6,868 nt of DNA from an uncultured Rhodocyclaceae bacterium (GTDB taxonomy: Bacteria > Pseudomonadota > Gammaproteobacteria > Burkholderiales > Rhodocyclaceae). A program made the translations under genes and the position numbers. Below, piece after piece: positions 1 through 5,488 of this stretch (position 1 is its first letter; the number at the start of each line of letters is the position of its first letter). The DNA lies in the NCBI GenBank assembly GCA_903950295.1, contig CAJBAP010000345.1:1-6868 (forward strand), in the 5' to 3' direction. The notes under the pieces were generated by a model, which worked only from the letters and a program-made list of their open reading frames with translations, did not search any database and had not been told where the DNA came from.

Positions 1-339
1 AGGTGGATAATCAATTCTGGGCGTGTGACTGCCACGCGGCATGGCAATCCATACCTGTCGTGGCAGTTGGGTGGTCAACTCATGGAACTGCAGAGCCGTG
101 AGCAGGCAGAAGACTGCCTGTGGCACTTTGGTTGCAATGGTGGCCAGGCTTTCCTGCTCGGAACCGCGACTGTCGGGCAACTGGTAGATACCGCGCCCGG
201 CCTTTTCCAGCAAACCTCTGGCCGTCATGCGCGTCAGCACCACCCGGGGTACCCCGATATTATCGAGATCGCTGGGACGTAGCATCCCTTTCTGTCTAAG
301 CAGATTCAGGACTCGTTGGGCGTGGGTGTCATGACGCAT
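1..339 (-). CDS. AbiEi-family antitoxin / winged-helix regulator, 3' end off the window
   Basis: Reading the minus strand from ATG at 339 gives 113 codons without a stop to the window edge, beginning MRHDTHAQRVLNLLRQKG. An in-frame TAA lies 6 codons upstream, so 339 is the first available ATG. Residues about 5-60 look like a winged helix (LRPSDLDNIGVPRVVLTRM, then GLLEKAGRGIYQLPD). The next part (SLATIATKVPQAVFCLLTAL, then FHELTTQLP and VWIAMPRGSHTPRIDYPP) matches the conserved start of the AbiEi C-terminal domain. In this family AbiEi represses its own promoter and counters the nucleotidyltransferase toxin AbiEii, usually encoded just downstream; that region is outside the window, so the toxin cannot be confirmed. 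Solitary AbiEi-like regulators also exist. No clear Shine-Dalgarno is seen. Family assignment is by recognition of the sequence pattern. Confidence 0.82.
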   Translation of the reverse strand, partial: MRHDTHAQRVLNLLRQKGMLRPSDLDNIGVPRVVLTRMTARGLLEKAGRGIYQLPDSRGSEQESLATIATKVPQAVFCLLTALQFHELTTQLPRQVWIAMPRGSHTPRIDYPP

Positions 340-350
340 GGTTGATAAAG

Positions 351-365
351 TATGTTACATATGTT
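351..365. repeat. Direct repeat TATGTT with internal palindrome ACATATGT
   Basis: TATGTT occurs at 351-356 and again at 360-365, and the second copy overlaps the palindrome ACATATGT (357-364). The repeats lie between the putative -10 box and the start codon of the AbiEi-type gene. AbiEi proteins are known to autorepress by binding repeats in their promoter, so this could be an operator. The motif is short and AT-rich, so chance is a real alternative. Confidence 0.25.
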
Positions 366-376
366 CGTCGATTGCA

Positions 377-405
377 AATATATAACGAATAATAGGAACA
401 AACAA
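377..405 (-). promoter_or_regulatory. Putative sigma-70 promoter for the AbiEi-type gene
   Basis: On the minus strand TTGTTT (405-400) and TATATT (382-377) are separated by exactly 17 bp, in an AT-rich stretch unlike the GC-rich surroundings. The -10 box matches 5 of 6 consensus bases, the -35 box only 3 of 6. A start near 370 would leave a leader of about 30 nt before the ATG at 339. It lies downstream of the hairpin that probably ends the tmRNA transcript, so the antitoxin gene would have its own promoter. Spacing and position support it, but there is no experimental or comparative evidence. Confidence 0.35.
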
Positions 406-423
406 TTCCAGGCCACAAATGAC

Positions 424-455
424 GACGGGAACCCCATTTGCACAGGATTCCCGCC
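424..455 (-). terminator. Strong hairpin after ssrA, probable transcription terminator
   Basis: Minus-strand RNA can form an 11-bp stem between GGCGGGAATCC (455-445) and GGGTTCCCGTC (434-424) with a 10-nt loop. Two of the pairs are G-U in minus-strand RNA but would be A-C mismatches in plus-strand RNA, so the structure fits minus-strand transcription, that is the ssrA transcript. It is preceded by an A-rich run (AAAGAAAA in minus sense). No proper U-tract follows (GTCATTTG), so it is either an imperfect intrinsic terminator or a 3'-end stabilising structure. Confidence 0.5.
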
Positions 456-469
456 GGCTTTTCTTTGGT

Positions 470-686
470 TACAAGGCTCAAGCAGCCTCGGCATAGGCCT
501 TAAGCGGCCAGTGCAAAACGCTCATCGTTGGCGTTTAGAGATTTGCGCGGATTACGTCCGTCGCCTTTCGTGTCGCCTGCTAGCCTTCTATCGCCCCGTC
601 GAAGCCAGTGCACCCCCTCAGTGGTGGAGGTGGGCGGAATCGAACCGCCGTCCGAAACGCGTCCGGTTTGCCGGAATTACGACCAT
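470..686 (-). ncRNA. ssrA: Circularly permuted two-piece tmRNA (betaproteobacterial type)
   Basis: tmRNA rescues stalled ribosomes and adds a degradation tag. Here the halves are in reversed order. Transcribed first is the acceptor piece (about 686-622): TTTCGGACG, a perfect T-arm (stem GGCGG 649-645 and CCGCC 637-633, loop TTCGATT), then CACCTCC, discriminator A625 and CCA (624-622). After only 4 nt (CTGA, 621-618) comes the coding piece, starting GGGGGTG (617-611), then the conserved CTGGCTTCGACGG and the tag ORF. GGGGGTG pairs with CACCTCC in a full 7-bp acceptor stem with a G-U at the third pair, the alanyl-tRNA synthetase identity element. After the tag stop is a 7-bp hairpin (490-484 with 478-472). 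This order is known from betaproteobacterial, alphaproteobacterial and some cyanobacterial tmRNAs, where processing yields two paired RNAs. The outer ends (686, 470) are estimates. Confidence 0.93.
500..532 (-). other. ssrA: tmRNA tag reading frame ANDERFALAA-stop
   Basis: Minus-strand codons from the resume codon GCC (532-530) read A-N-D-E-R-F-A-L-A-A followed by TAA (502-500). The C-terminal ALAA is the degron recognised by ClpXP-type proteases and SspB partners in the known system. The 10-residue ANDERFALAA tag is typical of betaproteobacteria, which is the best taxonomic marker in the window. The upstream sequence TCTAAAC sits where the ribosome-resume signal lies in other tmRNAs. Confidence 0.93.
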
Positions 687-692
687 GGCACC

Positions 693-721
693 ATTATTAG
701 CCAATGGCGAGTTAAAGACAA
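693..721 (-). promoter_or_regulatory. Putative sigma-70 promoter of ssrA
   Basis: TTGTCT (721-716; 4 of 6 consensus) and AATAAT (698-693; 5 of 6) are 17 bp apart on the minus strand. This puts transcription start near 686, just upstream of the first recognisable acceptor-piece sequence and consistent with a short acceptor precursor. Box match, spacing and position agree, but the start site has not been mapped. Confidence 0.5.
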
Positions 722-764
722 GAATCGTTTATCAATTTGATGCCAGTCAATATTCACACAGCTT

Positions 765-783
765 TTGCGGGCATAATCCGCAA
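765..783. promoter_or_regulatory. Inverted repeat TTGCGG-N7-CCGCAA around a -10-like box upstream of cheY
   Basis: TTGCGG (765-770) and CCGCAA (778-783) form a 6-bp perfect inverted repeat. The 7-bp spacer GCATAAT contains CATAAT (772-777), which matches 5 of 6 bases of a -10 box. The element is 44 bp before the cheY start codon. It could be an operator over the chemotaxis-operon promoter or a leader hairpin. No convincing -35 box sits at 16-18 bp upstream, and no clear sigma-28 or sigma-54 pattern was found, so the true operon promoter is uncertain. Confidence 0.3.
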
Positions 784-826
784 GTACGAAAAGAATTAAT
801 TCGGCATTTATCTAGGGGAATCACAA

Positions 827-1192
827 GTGAAAACCATCATGCTGGTGGACGACTCCGCCACCATCCTGCTGTCAATTTCCAACATCCTTGGCAAAGCCGG
901 CTACGGCGTCGAAAAAGCCGCCAACGCCAACGAAGGCCTCAACAAGTTCAAGGCCAACGTCAAGGTGGATCTGTTGATCACCGATCTCAACATGCCTGGC
1001 ATGAACGGTATCGAGTTCATCAAGGAAGTCCGCAAGCTGCCGGCCTACAAGTTCATGCCCATCCTCTTTCTCACCACCGAGTCGCAGCAATCGAAGCGGG
1101 TCGAGGCCAAGGCGGCGGGTGCTTCCGGTTGGCTGGTGAAGCCGGCCACGGCCGATGAGTTGCTCAACACCATCAAGCTCGTACTGAGGTAA
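827..1192 (+). CDS. cheY: CheY-like single-domain response regulator
   Basis: A 121-residue protein that is a receiver domain and nothing else, the size of CheY. The acidic pocket is D8-D9, the phosphoacceptor is D53 (in LLITDLNMPGMNG), the conserved Thr is T83 and the conserved Lys is K105 (in VKPA). At the position of the E. coli CheY switch Tyr106 there is W102, still aromatic. The GTG start at 827 is preceded by AGGGGAA at 814-820 with good spacing; the next Met (residue 5) would cut the first beta strand. It is the first gene of the signalling operon, 6 bp before the compact MCP. It most likely receives phosphate from the CheA encoded downstream. Whether it acts on a flagellar motor, on pili or on another output cannot be told from sequence. 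Confidence 0.93.
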   Translation: MKTIMLVDDSATILLSISNILGKAGYGVEKAANANEGLNKFKANVKVDLLITDLNMPGMNGIEFIKEVRKLPAYKFMPILFLTTESQQSKRVEAKAAGASGWLVKPATADELLNTIKLVLR

Positions 1193-1198
1193 ACCCGC

Positions 1199-2476
1199 GT
1201 GGATTTAATCCTGCTCTTGCGCCGTTCGGCACTGGTTTCGCTGATCGTTACGATTGGCATCGGTATCGTTGTCTTTTTCTTCACCGGTTGGTGGCACGAC
1301 AATTTTCTGCCCCTGTTCGGGGTGTCACCCCATCTGGGCGATGCGCTGGGCACTGTTATCGCCATCGCCATCGCTTTCTTGTCGCAACGACTGGTTTCGA
1401 TTGCCCTCTTCCGCGACTGGATGCTGGGGCTGACGCTGCGCGAGGCCGAACAGGCCAACCGTGCCGACACCTACGTCACCGCCGCCGAGCAGGTGGGCGG
1501 AGAGCTCAAACAGGTCAAGACCTTCAACGATGTGGTGCGCGGTCAGCTCAACACGATTGTTGATGAGACCGAAAAAGCGGCTTACGACATCACCTCGCGG
1601 TTGTCGGGCATCGACGAAATCATCACGAATTTGAGCCGTTTCGTCGATTCCACTACCCAGGAAACCAACGAACTGATTGCCTCGTCAGAAACGCGTATCG
1701 CCCAGAACCGCACCCTGATCGAAAAACTCGACTCCTATATCGCCCAGCGCGTCAACGAATCCGAAACCGACCAACAGCGCATTGCTGCCGTGGTCAAAGA
1801 AGCGCGCTCACTCACCAAACTGGTCGATCTGATTCGCAGCATCTCGGGCCAAACCAACCTGCTGGCTCTGAACGCTGCCATCGAGGCGGCGCGGGCCGGC
1901 GAGGCTGGGCGTGGATTTGCCGTCGTTGCCGACGAAGTACGCAAACTCTCGGGCGAAGCCGACAAGGCGGTGGGACAGATCAACCAGGGTATCAACCAGG
2001 TGGCCAGTTCCATCGAGACACAGTTCCAGGACAAGATCGCCCACAGCAACATCCAGTCCGAGCGCGATGCCCTGGTGGGTTTTTCGACGCAGCTCAACGC
2101 ACTGGGCGAGACCTACCAGGAGATGACGAAGCACGACGCGCAAGTACTGGCCAAGGTGCGCGAATCCAGCGAGCAGCTTTCTTCCATGTTCATGGATGCC
2201 CTGGCCAGCGTGCAGTTTCAGGATGTCACGCGCCAGCAGATCGAGCAGGTCATCAATGCGCTCGACCGACTCGATGGTCATTCGGTATTGCTGGCCGAGC
2301 GCCTGGCGGCTTTCGATGATCCACATTTTGAAATGCGGCCGCTCGCGGCGCATCTCGAGGAAATTTACAGCAGCTACGTGATGAATTCGCAGCGCGATAG
2401 CCATCACAGTGCCCTCAATACTGGCGGCAGCAGTTCCTCCAGCGACCAGGGCGGACCAAAGGTTGAATTATTCTGA
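1199..2476 (+). CDS. Compact membrane methyl-accepting protein with CheZ-like motif and tethered C-terminal peptide
   Basis: A 425-residue chemoreceptor-like protein. Two hydrophobic segments (about 10-30 and 47-70) are separated by only some 15 residues, so there is essentially no periplasmic sensor domain, and no clear HAMP domain follows. The cytoplasmic signalling hairpin tip is unmistakable at about 206-250 ([20 protein letters not shown], then [20 protein letters not shown]), the CheA/CheW-contacting region. Downstream, residues 330-365 contain [15 protein letters not shown], where D342 and Q346 form a DxxxQ pattern in the same FQDxT context as the CheZ phosphatase active site. The tail (408-420) is Ser/Gly-rich and ends KVELF. 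The GTG start at 1199 has GAGGT (1186-1190) overlapping the cheY stop, suggesting coupled translation. It would sense membrane or cytoplasmic conditions, or act as an array scaffold. The MCP assignment is firm; phosphatase activity is a hypothesis. Confidence 0.9.
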   Translation: MDLILLLRRSALVSLIVTIGIGIVVFFFTGWWHDNFLPLFGVSPHLGDALGTVIAIAIAFLSQRLVSIALFRDWMLGLTLREAEQANRADTYVTAAEQVGGELKQVKTFNDVVRGQLNTIVDETEKAAYDITSRLSGIDEIITNLSRFVDSTTQETNELIASSETRIAQNRTLIEKLDSYIAQRVNESETDQQRIAAVVKEARSLTKLVDLIRSISGQTNLLALNAAIEAARAGEAGRGFAVVADEVRKLSGEADKAVGQINQGINQVASSIETQFQDKIAHSNIQSERDALVGFSTQLNALGETYQEMTKHDAQVLAKVRESSEQLSSMFMDALASVQFQDVTRQQIEQVINALDRLDGHSVLLAERLAAFDDPHFEMRPLAAHLEEIYSSYVMNSQRDSHHSALNTGGSSSSSDQGGPKVELF

Positions 2477-2493
2477 GTTGAACTCTTCTGATC

Positions 2494-2499
2494 AGGAGG
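2494..2499 (+). promoter_or_regulatory. Perfect AGGAGG ribosome binding site that decides the STAS gene start
   Basis: AGGAGG ends 1 nt before an ATG at 2501 but 7 nt before the in-frame GTG at 2507. A 1-nt spacing is not workable and 7 nt is near ideal, so GTG 2507 is the likely start. Confidence 0.7.
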
Positions 2500-2506
2500 C
2501 ATGACC

Positions 2507-2833
2507 GTGACAGAATTCGCCACGCAAACCACGACTGACGGCGCCGTACATCTGATATTCGACGGCCCGATGACGATCTACAACGCCGGCGAAATCAAGG
2601 CACAGTTGATTACCAGTCTGCACACCGCCGCCATCCTCGAACTTGATCTGTCGCACGTCGGCGAGATGGATACCGCCGGCTTTCAACTTCTGGTCATGGC
2701 CAAGCGCGAGTGCCAGCGCCTGGGCCACACCCTGCGTATCACTGCTCACAGCCCCGCCGTGCGCGACGTCATCGACTTCTACAACATGGACGCCTTCTTC
2801 GGCGACCCCATGGTCATCCCTGCAGGACATTGA
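2507..2833 (+). CDS. STAS-domain protein of the chemotaxis operon
   Basis: A 108-residue protein made of one STAS (anti-anti-sigma-like) domain: N-terminal strands, IYNAGEIKAQL helix, the strand ILELDLSHV, and the signature loop EMDTAGFQLL. In SpoIIAA-type proteins this loop carries the phosphorylated Ser; here the equivalent residue is T56 in D-T-A-G, so it could still be phosphorylated, by an unknown kinase, or may only bind partners. Such STAS proteins often occur beside cheA in proteobacterial chemotaxis clusters, but their role there is poorly defined. The start is taken as GTG 2507 because of the AGGAGG spacing; an ATG at 2501 would add two residues. It lies 30 bp after the compact MCP gene and 26 bp before cheA, within one operon. 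No sigma factor or anti-sigma kinase gene is nearby. Confidence 0.88.
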   Translation: MTEFATQTTTDGAVHLIFDGPMTIYNAGEIKAQLITSLHTAAILELDLSHVGEMDTAGFQLLVMAKRECQRLGHTLRITAHSPAVRDVIDFYNMDAFFGDPMVIPAGH

Positions 2834-2859
2834 GCGGCCCGCCACCGAGGACATCAGTT

Positions 2860-5064
2860 ATGGAAGAACTTATTAGCGTCTTTGCCCAGGAAGCCCGTGA
2901 GCAACTCACCGCCATGGAAGATGGCCTGCTCCAGATGGAACAGGGCAGCCACGACAACGAAACCCTCAACGCCGTTTTTCGTGCCGCCCACACCATCAAG
3001 GGTGCCTCCGGCGTCGTCGAACTGCATCACATCGAGAAATTCACCCACGTTCTCGAAAACTTGCTCGACAAGCTGCGCAACGATGAAATCCAGGTCAGCG
3101 GCGAACTCATCTCCGCCCTGCTGAAGGGTTGCGACCACATTGGTGCCCTGCTCGACCGCGTCGATCAAGGCTACATGGATGCCGACGAAGATCTGCAAAA
3201 GTCTGGCGAAAGCACAGCCGATGTCCTGCGGGCCTTTACCGGCGGCACCGCCAGTACGGGCGAAAATGCCAAGATGGTCGAAGCCAACGTCGGCACCGTC
3301 GAGCGCGCCGGCGGCGATACCGCCATCAGCGACTGCTGGCACATCTCGATCCGCTTCGGCCGCGACGTGCTCAGGATGGGCATGGAGCCTCTCGCTTTCC
3401 TCCGTTACCTGCTCAATCTCGGCGAAATCGCGCATCTGGCCACGCTCTACGACGCCATGCCGAGTAGCGATGACATGGATCCCGAATGCTGCTACCTCGG
3501 CTTCGAGATCACCCTGCGCTCGCACGCCACCAAGGAACAGATCGAAAACGTCTTCTCCTTCTGCCGCGATGAGTGCGATCTCTACATCCTGCCGCCCAAC
3601 AGCAAGATGGATGATTATCTCGGCCTGATCGAGCGCCTGCCCGAAGAGAACATGCGGCTGGGTGAAATTCTCGTCAAGTCCGGCGCGCTGACGCAAGAAG
3701 AACTCGATCAAGGGCTGCGTCGCCAGAAGGCCGCCGCCAAGATTGCCGAGGCCACCGAGCAGCCCACCCCTCAACTCGGCGACATCCTCATCGACAAGAA
3801 GATGGTGCAGCCCGAGATTGTCGAGGCCGCTGCCGCCAAGCAAAAACAGGTTTCCGAAAAGAAAACCGCCGACGCCCGCCTCATCCGCGTGCAGGCCGAC
3901 AAGCTTGATCAGCTCATCGATCTGGTCGGCGAACTCGTCATCGCCGGTGCCAGCGCCAACCTGCTGGCACAAAAAAGCGGCCAGGGCACACTGGTCGAGG
4001 CCACCTCGGTACTCTCGCGCCTGGTCGAAAACATCCGCGACTCAGCCCTGCAACTGCGCATGGTGCAAATCGGTGAAACCTTCAACCGCTTCAACCGCGT
4101 GGTGCGCGACACCTCGCGTGAGTTGGGCAAAGACATCGACCTCATCATCACCGGTGCCGAAACCGAGCTCGACAAATCCGTTGTCGAAAAGATCGGCGAT
4201 CCGCTCATGCACCTGGTCCGTAACGCCCTCGACCACGGCATCGAGCCGGCCGAAGTGCGTGCCGCCAACGGCAAACCGGTCAAGGGCCGGGTCGAACTCA
4301 ACGCCTTCCACGACTCGGGCAGCATTGTCATCGAGGTGGTGGATGACGGTGGCGGCCTGAAAGCCGACAAGATCCAGGCCAAGGCCATCGAAAAAGGCAT
4401 CATCCAGCCCGGCCAAACCTTGTCAGAGCAAGAGATCGTCAACCTCATCTTCGAAGCCGGCTTCTCCACCATGGAGAAAGTCAGCAACCTGTCCGGCCGC
4501 GGCGTCGGCATGGACGTCGTCCGCCGCAATATCCAGGCGCTGCGTGGCCAGGTCGATGTCAAGACCGAAGTCGGCGTCGGTTCGCGCTTCGTCATTCGTT
4601 TGCCGCTCACCCTCGCCATCATCGACGGCTTCCTCACCTCGGTCGGCGCCTTCTCCTACGTCATCCCGCTCGACAGCGTGGTCGAATGCCTCGAACTGCG
4701 TGACGATGCCACGCGCGGCCACATGCTCAATCTGCGCGGCGAGGTGCTACCTTTCATCCGCCTGCGCGAATTCTTCGATGTCGAAGGCGACCCGCCGGTA
4801 CGTGAGAACGTCGTCGTCATTTCGGCCGGCGGCCACAAGGCCGGCATCGTTGTCGACCAGTTGCTCGGCGAGTTCCAGACCGTCATCAAGCCACTCGGCA
4901 GCCTGTTCAAGCATCTGCGCGGCATCGGCGGCTCCACCATCCTCGGCAGCGGCGAAGTTGCCCTGATCCTGGATGTCCAAGCCCTCACGCACCTCGCCAG
5001 CCAGACCGAAGAACGCCGGCATCCGATCGGCGCCCACGCCACCGCCGCACTCGAAGCCCATTGA
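2860..5064 (+). CDS. cheA: CheA chemotaxis histidine kinase with MshEN-like linker
   Basis: A 734-residue hybrid-free CheA. Domains in order: HPt/P1 (1-105, phosphoacceptor H44 in AAHTIKG); a P2-like region (about 158-245, ISIRFGRDVLRMGMEPLAFL to DLYIL) of a type found in other CheA proteins, not the E. coli P2; a linker (266-328) with two 24-residue MshEN-type motifs, RLGEILVKSGALTQEELDQG onward and QLGDILIDKKMVQPEIVEAA onward; dimerisation P3 (339-400); kinase P4 with N box (HLVRNALDHG, N455), G1 (VVDDGGGL), F box (FEAGFST) and G2 (GRGVGMDVV); and CheW-like P5 (about 590-715). No C-terminal receiver domain. ATG 2860 has GAGGA at 2847-2851; the frame is open upstream, but the HPt begins correctly here. 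It should phosphorylate the CheY at 827 within receptor arrays. All catalytic motifs are present, so it appears functional. Confidence 0.95.
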   Translation: MEELISVFAQEAREQLTAMEDGLLQMEQGSHDNETLNAVFRAAHTIKGASGVVELHHIEKFTHVLENLLDKLRNDEIQVSGELISALLKGCDHIGALLDRVDQGYMDADEDLQKSGESTADVLRAFTGGTASTGENAKMVEANVGTVERAGGDTAISDCWHISIRFGRDVLRMGMEPLAFLRYLLNLGEIAHLATLYDAMPSSDDMDPECCYLGFEITLRSHATKEQIENVFSFCRDECDLYILPPNSKMDDYLGLIERLPEENMRLGEILVKSGALTQEELDQGLRRQKAAAKIAEATEQPTPQLGDILIDKKMVQPEIVEAAAAKQKQVSEKKTADARLIRVQADKLDQLIDLVGELVIAGASANLLAQKSGQGTLVEATSVLSRLVENIRDSALQLRMVQIGETFNRFNRVVRDTSRELGKDIDLIITGAETELDKSVVEKIGDPLMHLVRNALDHGIEPAEVRAANGKPVKGRVELNAFHDSGSIVIEVVDDGGGLKADKIQAKAIEKGIIQPGQTLSEQEIVNLIFEAGFSTMEKVSNLSGRGVGMDVVRRNIQALRGQVDVKTEVGVGSRFVIRLPLTLAIIDGFLTSVGAFSYVIPLDSVVECLELRDDATRGHMLNLRGEVLPFIRLREFFDVEGDPPVRENVVVISAGGHKAGIVVDQLLGEFQTVIKPLGSLFKHLRGIGGSTILGSGEVALILDVQALTHLASQTEERRHPIGAHATAALEAH

Positions 5065-5065
5065 A

Positions 5066-5488
5066 ATGCCACAGCCCACCGACATCCGCTGGCAGCAACG
5101 TTTTGCGAACTTCCGCAAGGCGCTGGCACGGCTGACGGAGGCGGTGGAACTGCACCGCCAGCGGCCGCTTACCGATCTTGAGCGGCAAGGCCTGATCCAG
5201 GCCTTTGAGTTCACCCATGAGCTCGCCTGGAATACGTTCAAGGACATAGCCGAATATCAAGGGGAAACCGGGCTCTTGGGCTCACGCGATGCCACGCGCT
5301 ACGCTTTCAAGACCGGCCTTGTCGAGGATGGCGAAAGCTGGATGAAGATGATCGAAAGCCGTAATCTGAGCACGCATACCTACCAGGAGGCGGTCGCGCT
5401 GGAAGTCGAGAAACGGATCATCGATATTTACTTCGAGCTTTTTTGTCAGTCTGTCGTCCGTCTGCAGGAGCACATCGATGCCAATTGA
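5066..5488 (+). CDS. HEPN-domain protein, HI0074/HepT-like (putative RNase toxin of a HEPN/MNT pair)
   Basis: A 140-residue mostly helical protein matching the HI0074 family, historically called nucleotidyltransferase substrate-binding protein, which is part of the HEPN superfamily. N-terminal RWQQRFANFRKALARLTEAV, central FEFTHELAWNTFKDI and the motif R99-NLST-H104-T-Y106 are all family features. R-X4-H is the HEPN RNase active-site pattern, and the Tyr two residues later is the residue that MntA-type enzymes AMPylate in HepT/MntA systems (RX4HXY). The ATG at 5066 is one base after the cheA TGA, with no strong Shine-Dalgarno, so translation is probably coupled to cheA. The frame is open further upstream inside cheA, but family homology begins at residue 8 of this start. 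The next gene overlaps its end by 11 bp. Family is confident; toxin activity is inferred from motifs. Confidence 0.88.
   Translation: MPQPTDIRWQQRFANFRKALARLTEAVELHRQRPLTDLERQGLIQAFEFTHELAWNTFKDIAEYQGETGLLGSRDATRYAFKTGLVEDGESWMKMIESRNLSTHTYQEAVALEVEKRIIDIYFELFCQSVVRLQEHIDAN

Noticed and set aside
25..282. Plus-strand open frame of 85 codons
   Set aside because: It is antisense to the AbiEi-type gene, whose minus-strand protein is clearly family-like.
306..494. Minus-strand open frame of 62 codons
   Set aside because: It overlaps the ssrA 3' hairpins, the terminator-like stem and the antitoxin promoter, and has no protein-like pattern.
622..660. 3' fragment of ssrA left as an attachment-site remnant of an island
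   Set aside because: The CCA-ending segment first looks like a broken tmRNA because no 5' half lies upstream on the minus strand. The GGGGGTG 5' end and the ANDERFALAA tag are found 3' of it instead, and the acceptor stem pairs perfectly, so it is an intact permuted gene.
352..1158. Long plus-strand open frame of 268 codons over ssrA and cheY
   Set aside because: Its sequence has no recognisable domain, runs antisense to the tmRNA and out of frame through cheY; it is a GC-driven shadow.
2710..2859. Upstream extension of cheA by 50 codons
   Set aside because: The extra residues are Arg/Pro/His-rich and read through the STAS gene in another frame; the HPt domain begins normally at ATG 2860, which has a ribosome site.
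3909..4637. Long minus-strand open frames antisense to cheA
   Set aside because: They mirror the codon bias of a GC-rich gene and show Arg/Ser-rich, domain-free translations.
4973..5065. Upstream extension of the HEPN gene into cheA
   Set aside because: The added 31 residues are low-complexity out-of-frame cheA sequence, and family homology starts after ATG 5066.
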